Assembly (NCBI GenBank): GCA_030642565.1 | Contig: DAOWNM010000208.1 | Coordinates: 1 to 5,169 of the forward strand | Source: Bacteroidota bacterium | Lineage (GTDB): Bacteria > Bacteroidota > Bacteroidia > Bacteroidales > GCA-2748055 | Direction: 5' to 3' | Length of the DNA: 5,169 nt | Shown: positions 1-5,169 of the stretch, piece by piece | How positions within the stretch are numbered: position 1 is the first letter of the stretch | How the letters are laid out: each line of letters begins with the position of its first letter | Notes under the pieces: model-generated | Database searches by the model: none | Told to the model about the DNA's origin: nothing | What the model saw: the letters and a program-made list of their open reading frames with translations, nothing else | Translations under genes and position numbers: made by a program

Positions 1-1210
1 CCGAAAAGTAGTTGTACGCATAACCCACATCGTACTTCCCGTTCACCAGGGTCTGTGTATCGTCGAAAGTATTGAACTGATAGTTGCTGTAGATCAGCGA
101 TACATTGCTAAAGAGCTTGTTCCCGTAAAGATGGTTCCAGCGAAGCGCGGTGGTCAGGTTTCCCCAGTGGAGTCCCGATTCCGATTTACGCTGGTAGGAG
201 GTGTCGTTGTCGATCCACTTCTCCTCTTCTTTAATAAAGAGGCGGTCACGTCCATGATACATGCTCAGGTAGATCCGGTCTTTTTCTGAAAACTTATGAT
301 TGATCTTAGCATTCAGATCATAAAAATAGTACCCGGACAGTCCGTCGATCCCGTTCTGCTTGTTGATGGTACGGATCACCGGGCGTGCCAGTACATCGAG
401 ATAGGTACGCCTGGCCGAAACAATAAAGGAGGTCTTATCCTTGATGATCGGTCCCTCAAGGGTCAGCTTGGATGCGATCAATCCCACCGAACCTGCGCCC
501 TTGAACTCCTTCATGTTCCCCTCCTTCAGCCGGATGTCAACCACGGACGAGAGCCTGCCGCCATAATGGGCGGGAAATCCCCCTTTGGTCATGGTAATGT
601 TGGAGATAGCATCCGGATTAAAGACGGAGAAGAAACCAAAAAGATGGTTGGCATTGTAAATAGGAACACCGTCCAGCAAAAAGAGGTTCTGATCGGGACC
701 TCCGCCCCGCACATAGATCCCACTGGTTCCCTCGGTACCCGACTGAACCCCCGGCATCAGCTGGATGGTCTTGATCACATCGGCCTCGCCCATAAACATG
801 GGAATCGATTTGATCTCTTTGATGGGAATATGCAGCGTACTCATCTGGGCATCCTCCACAATATCGCGGGGACGGTTGGTGGTGATCACCACCTCCTCCA
901 GGGTCAGCACCGGCTCCAGTGAGATGTTCAGACTCCGGTTGGCAGTCAGCGTAAAGGTCTCTGTATAGGTATTATACCCCACATAGGAGACCTGTAACCG
1001 CACCTCACCCGAAGGAATGGTCAGACTAAAAAAACCGTATTCATTGGAGGAGGTACCCTTTTCCGACAGATGATCATACACCGTAGCGGCAATCAATTTC
1101 TCACCTGTGGCATGGTCCTCAATATAGCCACTGAATGTGTATTTCTGCCCGTATAGACTGTTAACCAACAGCATACATAAGATTACCGGGATAAAAGAGG
1201 CTCTGTTCAT
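1..1210 (-). CDS. TonB-dependent receptor, N-terminal 403 residues (gene continues past left edge)
   Basis: This outer-membrane receptor would import a large or scarce ligand using TonB/ExbBD energy; the ligand is unknown. I translated the complement from the ATG at 1208-1210 and found one unbroken frame to the window edge. Residues 1-22 form a signal peptide (MNRASF, then a hydrophobic stretch ending LYGQ). Residues about 24-100 are a carboxypeptidase-regulatory-like beta-sandwich (FSGYIEDHATGEKLIAATV; SYVGYNTY). The linker LEEVVITTN (104-112) is where a TonB box would lie. The plug covers about 125-235, with RGGGPDQNLFLLDGVPIYN at 168-186 and GGFPAHYGGRLSSVVDIRL at 210-228. Barrel strands start near 240 (SFIVSARRTYLD at 261-272). 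The motif style fits the carboxypeptidase-regulatory/plug receptors of Bacteroidota rather than a classical SusC, and no SusD partner is visible. The start is preferred because the only near upstream ATG (1216-1218) is out of frame and stops at once. The barrel C-terminus is outside the window. Confidence 0.93.
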   Translation of the reverse strand, partial: MNRASFIPVILCMLLVNSLYGQKYTFSGYIEDHATGEKLIAATVYDHLSEKGTSSNEYGFFSLTIPSGEVRLQVSYVGYNTYTETFTLTANRSLNISLEPVLTLEEVVITTNRPRDIVEDAQMSTLHIPIKEIKSIPMFMGEADVIKTIQLMPGVQSGTEGTSGIYVRGGGPDQNLFLLDGVPIYNANHLFGFFSVFNPDAISNITMTKGGFPAHYGGRLSSVVDIRLKEGNMKEFKGAGSVGLIASKLTLEGPIIKDKTSFIVSARRTYLDVLARPVIRTINKQNGIDGLSGYYFYDLNAKINHKFSEKDRIYLSMYHGRDRLFIKEEEKWIDNDTSYQRKSESGLHWGNLTTALRWNHLYGNKLFSNVSLIYSNYQFNTFDDTQTLVNGKYDVGYAYNYFS

Positions 1211-1330
1211 TGCACCATTTTTGCAGAAAAAAGATTAAAGGTAATAAAACTTCATATTGTAAGAGAAACGGCACAGTTGATTGGTTGCGTATAATTTTAA
1301 AAATGTATTTTTACAGTAAAGCATATACCT
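1211..1330. promoter_or_regulatory. Divergent intergenic spacer between receptor and rpe
   Basis: This 120-base AT-rich spacer must hold the promoters of both divergent genes. Bacteroidota promoters use a -7 box TAnnTTTG and a -33 TTG-type box. On the plus strand TATTTTTA at 1306-1313 matches seven of eight -7 positions, with TTG at 1281-1283 or 1285-1287 upstream. On the minus strand TACCTTTA at 1243-1236 matches seven of eight, with TTTC at 1268-1265 about 21 bases upstream. Both are imperfect, so the exact sites are tentative. An 11-base palindrome, TTTACAGTAAA, lies at 1310-1320 over the presumed rpe transcription start and could be a small operator or chance. Neither gene has a Shine-Dalgarno sequence, which is usual for this phylum. 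Confidence 0.35.
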
Positions 1331-1987
1331 ATGAGCAAACACCTGATTGCACCCTCCATTCTGACAGCTGACTTTCTTCACCTGCAGAGCGAGATTGAAA
1401 TGGTCAATGGCTCCGAAGCGGACCTGTTGCACCTCGATATCATGGATGGTGTGTTTGTACCCAACCTCACCTTCGGGTTCCCGGTGATCCGTCAGATCAA
1501 ATCGGTCACTCAAAAACCGATGGACGTTCATCTGATGGTGGTCAATCCGGACCGTTACCTGGAGGAGTACCGCGATGCGGGGGCCGATTGGCTGACGGTT
1601 CATTACGAGGCGTGTACCCACCTGCACCGCACCATCCACCGGATCAAAGAGCTGGACATGAAACCGGCCGTATCGCTGAATCCACATACCGATGTGGCGC
1701 TGCTGGAAAATGTGCTGACCGATCTGAATATGGTACTGGTCATGACGGTGAATCCGGGTTTCGGGGGACAAAAATTTATAGAGAACTCCTATGTCAAGAT
1801 CAGGAAGCTCAGGAGAATGATCTCCGACGCAGGTGCGCAGACCCTGATCCAGGTAGATGGAGGGGTGACTGAGGAAAATATTGGTGACCTGATCAAAGCG
1901 GGGGTGGATGTTTTCGTGGTGGGAAATACCATTTTTTCTGCCAGTGACCCGCTTAAAGTTATTACAAACCTTAAGAACCATTTATAA
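1331..1987 (+). CDS. rpe: Ribulose-phosphate 3-epimerase
   Basis: This cytoplasmic enzyme interconverts D-ribulose 5-phosphate and D-xylulose 5-phosphate in the pentose phosphate pathway. It is a metal-dependent TIM barrel of 218 residues, full length for the family. The signature residues are all present: APSIL at 7-11 with Ser9, LHLDIMDG at 33-40 with metal ligands His34 and Asp36, DVHLMV at 65-70 with His67, the flexible loop VNPGFGGQKF at 140-149, and VDGGV with Asp176. Near the end GVDVFVVGNTIF matches the phosphate-binding strand. The ATG at 1331 gives the expected MSKHLIAPSIL beginning, with no ribosome binding site before it. It is the first gene of a tight plus-strand cluster; the next start is only 3 bases after its stop. 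A ribulose-phosphate-epimerase fold beside a ROK kinase also recalls the E. coli allose genes alsE/alsK, but the sequence reads as canonical Rpe, not AlsE. Confidence 0.96.
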   Translation: MSKHLIAPSILTADFLHLQSEIEMVNGSEADLLHLDIMDGVFVPNLTFGFPVIRQIKSVTQKPMDVHLMVVNPDRYLEEYRDAGADWLTVHYEACTHLHRTIHRIKELDMKPAVSLNPHTDVALLENVLTDLNMVLVMTVNPGFGGQKFIENSYVKIRKLRRMISDAGAQTLIQVDGGVTEENIGDLIKAGVDVFVVGNTIFSASDPLKVITNLKNHL

Positions 1988-1990
1988 TCC

Positions 1991-2209
1991 ATGTATCAAC
2001 AGAAAAAGCCACGTGATTACCGTGCCATATGGGTCATCAGCATAGTGTTGCTCGGAATTGGCATTGTTCTGACCATCAACCTGGCCATGATCCGCCCGGT
2101 GGGATTTGTCCTCCTGGGTATAGGAGGTATCGGACTGGTCATCAGTCTGACCAATATGGACAGGTGGAAAGATAAAAAAGATAAGGACAACATGCGTCAC
2201 TTCAACTGA
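1991..2209 (+). CDS. Small two-helix membrane protein, unknown function
   Basis: I do not recognise this 72-residue protein. It has a short basic N-terminus (MYQQKKPRDYR), a hydrophobic helix at about 12-32, a one-turn break at Arg35-Pro36, a second hydrophobic helix at about 37-53, and a strongly charged tail (RWKDKKDKDNMRH). Positive charge on both ends predicts a hairpin with both termini in the cytoplasm. The two helices share a glycine-rich phrase (VLLGIGIVLTI at 19-29, VLLGIGGIGLVISL at 40-53), suggesting close helix packing or an old internal duplication. It starts 3 bases after rpe and ends 13 bases before the ROK kinase, so it is almost certainly co-transcribed. The hydrophobic pattern and the tight spacing make a real gene likely; the antisense open frame here is its shadow. 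It may be a subunit or accessory of a membrane protein, but nothing in the sequence shows which. Confidence 0.75.
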   Translation: MYQQKKPRDYRAIWVISIVLLGIGIVLTINLAMIRPVGFVLLGIGGIGLVISLTNMDRWKDKKDKDNMRHFN

Positions 2210-2222
2210 TCACAACCTCTCT

Positions 2223-3083
2223 ATGACAACTGACAATCAATCCCTGATCGGTGTGGACCTGGGCGGTACCAAGGTGGCCGCCGGGAAAGTGACCGGGGGA
2301 ACACTTTCGAAACAGATTACAGAGAAGCTTGAACAATCGTCGGAAGATCCCATGGATGCCGTCGAGATCATCATCAAACTGATTCGGCAACTGATGGACG
2401 ACCGGGTGACCGGGATCGGCATTGGGGTGCCCGGACTGGTGGACCGGAAGAGCGGAACGGTTTACGATGTATTGAATATCCGCAACTGGAAGGAGGTTCC
2501 TCTGAAAGCGATCCTGGAAAAAACATTCGGAATACCGGTCTATATTGACAACGACTCCAACTGTTTTGCCATGGGAGAGTACCGCTACGGAGCATATGCC
2601 GGACATCCCGATTTTGTGGGCATTACCCTGGGGACCGGCCTGGGTTCCGGGATCATCAAGAGTGGACAGCTGATCCCCGATGCACACTGCTGCTCCGGCG
2701 AATTCGGAACCATCTCCTACCTGGATGGTATCTATGAAGAGTATACCGGCGGACCATTTTTCCAGCGGCAGTACGGGAAGAGCGGTGAGGAGCTGGCCAA
2801 AGATGCAGCCAGCGGAGACCGGGCTGCACAGGAGGCATTCAACAGCTATGGGGGGCACCTGGGCAACGCTATTAAAACCATTATCATGGCAGTGGATCCG
2901 CCGCTGATCATTATCGGCGGATCAGTGGCCGCAGCCCATGAGCTGTACGAGGAGGCCATGTGGCGTTCCATCTCCGCCATTCCCTTTCCATCGGTTCTGG
3001 ATGATTTACAGGTCAAGTTTACCAACACAAAGAATATTGCCATCCTGGGTGCAGCAGCACTCTGTCCGGATGCCATCAAATAA
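2223..3083 (+). CDS. ROK-family sugar kinase (glucokinase-like), zinc-motif-less subtype
   Basis: This is a cytoplasmic ATP-dependent sugar kinase of the ROK (repressor, ORF, kinase) family, of 286 residues, slightly short of the usual 290-320. It has no N-terminal helix-turn-helix, so it is an enzyme rather than a repressor. The phosphate-1 loop is VDLGGTK at 11-17. GIGVPGLVD lies at 66-74. YIDNDSNCFAMGE at 107-119 contains the predicted catalytic base Asp111, and LGTGLGSG at 136-143 is the second ATP-binding loop. Glu160 in GEFGTISYLD corresponds to a sugar-contacting Glu, but the following His of the usual ExGH motif is Thr163, and the CxCGxxGC zinc cluster is replaced by LDGIYEEYTGG (167-177). 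The adenosine motif IIIGGSVA is near 225-232. The substrate cannot be read; glucose, mannose, fructose or an N-acetylhexosamine are all possible. The last four residues (DAIK) and the stop overlap the start of the next gene, and may come from a deletion scar. Confidence 0.9.
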   Translation: MTTDNQSLIGVDLGGTKVAAGKVTGGTLSKQITEKLEQSSEDPMDAVEIIIKLIRQLMDDRVTGIGIGVPGLVDRKSGTVYDVLNIRNWKEVPLKAILEKTFGIPVYIDNDSNCFAMGEYRYGAYAGHPDFVGITLGTGLGSGIIKSGQLIPDAHCCSGEFGTISYLDGIYEEYTGGPFFQRQYGKSGEELAKDAASGDRAAQEAFNSYGGHLGNAIKTIIMAVDPPLIIIGGSVAAAHELYEEAMWRSISAIPFPSVLDDLQVKFTNTKNIAILGAAALCPDAIK

Positions 3084-3774
3084 CTTTCAAAAGATCAGAG
3101 ATGCAGAACTCATTGCGGTCATCTCCCCCACACCGGGTCATGCCAGCACTTTTGCAGAGCGGTTCAATATTCCCAATCACTTCACCGAACTGGATGCCAT
3201 GCTGGCCATGGATAAGATTGATATGGTGGTACTGGGAGCCCCCAACCACCTCCATTGCGAAATCACCCTGAAGGTGGCAGCAGCAGGAAAGCATATTGTG
3301 GTGGAGAAACCCTTCTGCCTTAATATGGCTGAAGCCGACCGGATGATTGAAGCTTGTAATAAAGCGGAGGTGAAACTGATGTATGCCGAAGAGAGCTGGA
3401 CCAAGCCGGGTGGCATGGACGACCGGGCGGAGATCCACGGTACCGAAGGGGTGGCCTATGCAGATGTATTGCAGGGTAATTCCATCCAGACCTATAGCAA
3501 CAAAGGGGTTGGATATGCCGTGGAGAAAGCAGGTAATACAATGGGCTGGAGCTACACCATGTATGAGGAGAACTGGAACTACGGGTTCCCTCAGGAGATG
3601 GAACACTTTGTGGATTGTGTCAAGAACGACAGAGAACCATTAGTTACAGGCGAGGATGGCAAGGCCGTGATGGAGATCATCTTTGCCGCTTATGAATCGG
3701 CAGGAACCGGAAGAAAGGTGCAGCTGCCCTTTAAAACTGATGCAGCCAAACCTAATGACCTCTGGAAGAGGTAG
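3070..3774 (+). pseudogene. Gfo/Idh/MocA-family oxidoreductase remnant with N-terminal and central deletions
   Basis: Intact members are NAD(P)-dependent sugar or inositol dehydrogenases of roughly 330-390 residues; this frame gives only 234 from the ATG at 3070. Family sequence begins abruptly at MPSNNFQKIRDAELIAV, so the first strand and GxGxxG nucleotide loop are missing. The rest of the Rossmann half is good: APNHLHCE, AAGKHIVVEKPF with the catalytic Lys80 of the EKP motif, and AEADRMIEA. At Ala106-Glu107-Glu108 the sequence jumps from KLMYAEE to SWTKPGGMDDRAEIHG, which normally lies well over 100 residues later. The lost block would hold the GGGxxxDxGxH-type catalytic motif and much of the C-terminal sheet. 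The tail is complete (GFPQEMEHFVDCVKN, VTGEDGKAVMEIIFAAYES). The frame is open across both joins, so a short protein may be made, but it should not bind NAD normally or catalyse. The frame extends upstream to 2938 inside the kinase gene, but that part is shadow. Confidence 0.8.
3758..3772. terminator. Short hairpin at the end of the oxidoreductase remnant, possible weak bidirectional terminator
   Basis: ACCTCT-GGA-AGAGGT forms a perfect 6-base-pair stem with a 3-base loop, ending at the first base of the TAG stop. It lies between two convergent genes and is 19 bases beyond the stop of the minus-strand gene. No clear U-run follows on either strand, so termination here is only a possibility. 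The spacer itself (3775-3790) is 16 bases long with nothing else visible. Confidence 0.3.
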
Positions 3775-3790
3775 CATCCATGCATATCAC

Positions 3791-5005
3791 TTACTCCCTT
3801 CCGGCCAGGTAATCTTCCAGGTAAGCGTAAGGTGGGGTCAGTCCCCCATTTTCGGTGATGGAGGCCCTGGCCAGCATACCGGTATCCCTGGTTCCCAGCA
3901 ATTCGTGGATCACATGCTCCATCAGGGCAGCACCAAAATCGGTCGAAGCATCCCTGGGGAGTTCTCCAGGAAGATTGTCCACCGCCATCACAGTGATCAC
4001 ACCCTTATCAAAAGGTGCTGTCTCACTACCTGTAGCAGGATCGTAACCATAGAAAGGTGAAGCAATTGTAGAGGCACGAATGGTCGATGCAATGGGCCCG
4101 TCAATATCACAACTGATATCAACCACCAGGGAGATGGGCAGCTCCCCGCCGGACAGTGCATCGCGGGTGATCATTACAGGCGATTTCGGATCCCAGAAAT
4201 GGCACGCTATAAAAATATCGGTACGGGCCGCATAGGGCAGAAAGCTGTTCTCATACATCTCCGGATGCTCCATAAAATGAGCAAAATCAAACCGGGTTCT
4301 ATCTTTCCGTCGGGCATAGTGCCATGGATCGAGACGGGTATAGACTGAATACTCAAACTCCTCTTTCAGAAATGCATCCGGTTCCACCTGCCTGATCCCG
4401 GCCTCTTCCAGAATCTCCAGTGCACCACCAGCCACTCTTCCTCCGCCGGTTACAGCAATCCTGCTCCTCTCCAACTTCACCCTCTTCAGCTCCTGTAACA
4501 ACTCCTCCAGATCAAAACAGTCAAAGGCCGGCTTCAGAGTGAAGCCACCACTCTTCAAACCGTATGCCCGCAGACCGTTATAGGCACCAACCACACCTGC
4601 CCAGCGACCAAATGCCACAACCCGCACCCCCTCTTCACTGGTGAGGTATTCATAGTCCACCAGCCTGATCCCTTTGCGAACCACCTCCTGCAACAACCCA
4701 CGGTTATAAGGCTGCTTTTTGGCTGTATGGGAAAAGAAGAGATAAGTTTTCTGTCCGGCCAGTACCTCCTGCTTCACCTCCTTCACCCCCATCAGCACAT
4801 CACAACCGGAGAGATCTTCCGAAAGGATGATGCCCTCAGCACGATACTCCTCATCGGAGAAACAGCGGTATCCGGAGGGTTGAACCACCATCTCCAGGTG
4901 ATCGTAACGATCAAGAAGTGAACGACATTGGAAAGGTGTAAAGGGAACCCGTTTATCGGGTGGTGTCTTGGTTTCGCGTACGATTCCGATGGTGATCTTT
5001 TGCAT
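3791..5005 (-). CDS. Saccharopine dehydrogenase / AlaDH-PNT family NAD(P)-dependent dehydrogenase
   Basis: This 404-residue cytoplasmic enzyme resembles the one-domain lysine-forming saccharopine dehydrogenase (Lys1-type) and the lysine-ketoglutarate reductase half of animal AASS. These interconvert saccharopine with lysine and 2-oxoglutarate using NAD(P)H. The N-terminal alanine-dehydrogenase-like domain opens with GIVRETKTPPDKRVPFTP (7-24), carries GVKEV with Lys75 and FFSHT with His93 (matching the Lys/His catalytic pair known in fungal Lys1), then FGRWAGVVGAYNGL (132-145). The nucleotide-binding loop is VTGGGRVAGGALEIL (185-199). The second half has VVDISCDIDGPIASTIRAST (294-313) followed by PFYGYDP, a phrase typical of the reductase family. 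No separate glutamate-forming partner is in the window. The ATG at 5003-5005 gives a family-like start and no in-frame alternative upstream is better. Its 3' end faces the sugar cluster. A Bacteroidota alanine-dehydrogenase-like role remains possible. Confidence 0.87.
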   Translation of the reverse strand: MQKITIGIVRETKTPPDKRVPFTPFQCRSLLDRYDHLEMVVQPSGYRCFSDEEYRAEGIILSEDLSGCDVLMGVKEVKQEVLAGQKTYLFFSHTAKKQPYNRGLLQEVVRKGIRLVDYEYLTSEEGVRVVAFGRWAGVVGAYNGLRAYGLKSGGFTLKPAFDCFDLEELLQELKRVKLERSRIAVTGGGRVAGGALEILEEAGIRQVEPDAFLKEEFEYSVYTRLDPWHYARRKDRTRFDFAHFMEHPEMYENSFLPYAARTDIFIACHFWDPKSPVMITRDALSGGELPISLVVDISCDIDGPIASTIRASTIASPFYGYDPATGSETAPFDKGVITVMAVDNLPGELPRDASTDFGAALMEHVIHELLGTRDTGMLARASITENGGLTPPYAYLEDYLAGRE

Positions 5006-5169
5006 ATACGAATATAGGATTAATGCAGGTCTATAATGAAAATTGAGTTCATATTAATCGTATTCTTATTTCTTCTTATTGGATATAAAAAAGAAGTATT
5101 AATCTGTCAAGCTATTTTAGGATAGGTCAATTCGTAATTACGGCACAATGAAGCAGGATCACTACGACA
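5006..5169. other. AT-rich spacer upstream of the minus-strand dehydrogenase
   Basis: This region must contain the promoter of the dehydrogenase that starts at 5005, and perhaps one for a rightward gene. No perfect TAnnTTTG box is present on either strand. TATATTCG (minus, immediately upstream of the start) and TATTTTAG (plus, 5113-5120) each differ from the consensus at one position but lack a well-spaced -33 box. It also contains an imperfect 10-base tandem repeat (TATTCTTATT, TCTTCTTATT at 5061-5080), and the 8-mer TATTAATC at 5052-5059 and 5097-5104, with the inverted 7-mer GATTAAT at 5018-5024. No RNA gene is visible. Confidence 0.4.
5148..5169 (+). CDS. Possible first seven codons of a rightward gene cut by the window edge
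   Basis: An ATG at 5148 opens a frame reading MKQDHYD with no stop before the edge. Base composition becomes richer in G and C just before it, after about 100 AT-rich bases, as expected at a gene start. Seven codons are too few to assign a family or to exclude chance. Confidence 0.25.

Noticed and set aside
296..922. 208-residue plus-strand open frame
   Set aside because: It is wholly antisense to the well-supported TonB-dependent receptor; its translation is rich in His, Gln and Gly with no fold-like pattern.
1..1210. SusC-type receptor of a polysaccharide utilisation locus
   Set aside because: The plug wording (RGGGPDQNLFLLDGVPIYN) differs from the SusC signature and no SusD-like gene follows within the window, so a specific Sus call is not supported.
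1235..1981. 248-residue minus-strand open frame opposite rpe
   Set aside because: Although longer than rpe, it is antisense to a protein with every catalytic residue of Rpe; the His/Gln/Asp-rich text is typical of a codon-bias shadow.
2202..2858. 218-residue minus-strand open frame opposite the ROK kinase
   Set aside because: Shadow of the kinase; no recognisable motifs and no independent start context.
2938..3069. Upstream extension of the oxidoreductase frame into the kinase gene
   Set aside because: These 44 codons overlap conserved kinase C-terminal sequence in another frame and do not resemble a Rossmann N-terminus, so a true translational fusion is unlikely.
3076..3606. 176-residue minus-strand open frame opposite the oxidoreductase remnant
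   Set aside because: The plus-strand translation shows clear Gfo/Idh/MocA motifs, so the antisense frame is a shadow.
5061..5080. CRISPR-like or minisatellite repeat
   Set aside because: Only two imperfect 10-base copies with no spacer pattern.

Overview
The window looks like chromosomal DNA from a member of the Bacteroidota, probably a free-living or gut Bacteroidales/Marinilabiliales-type organism. The evidence is a TonB-dependent receptor with an N-terminal carboxypeptidase-regulatory-like domain, no Shine-Dalgarno sequences before any start, AT-rich spacers, and proteins whose wording resembles Bacteroidota families. This placement is by recognition, not by a search.

Layout. Positions 1-1210 (minus) hold the first 403 residues of a TonB-dependent outer-membrane receptor whose gene runs off the left edge. 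A 120-base AT-rich divergent spacer (1211-1330) separates it from a compact plus-strand cluster. The cluster runs: ribulose-phosphate 3-epimerase (1331-1987), a 72-residue two-helix membrane protein (1991-2209), a ROK-family sugar kinase (2223-3083), and a Gfo/Idh/MocA-type oxidoreductase (3070-3774). The genes are 3 and 13 bases apart and the last pair overlaps by 14, so they probably form one transcript. Convergent to it, at 3791-5005 (minus), is a saccharopine dehydrogenase/alanine dehydrogenase-PNT-family protein. The right end (5006-5169) is AT-rich spacer, possibly with the first codons of a rightward gene at 5148.

How the genes fit together. The plus-strand cluster joins a pentose-phosphate enzyme, a sugar kinase and a sugar-type oxidoreductase, which points to carbohydrate handling; the exact sugar cannot be read from the sequence. 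The kinase belongs to a ROK subtype lacking the usual zinc-binding His/Cys motif. The receptor imports an unknown ligand. The convergent dehydrogenase belongs to lysine/saccharopine or related amino-acid chemistry and is probably unrelated to the cluster.

The most notable point is that the oxidoreductase is damaged. It keeps an open frame, but lacks its N-terminal glycine-rich nucleotide-binding loop. It also lacks a central block of about 110-130 residues carrying the usual catalytic motif, with the internal join at an Ala-Glu-Glu (GCCGAAGAG). It is best read as a doubly deleted remnant, or an assembly artefact. I did not find a convincing new multi-gene system.
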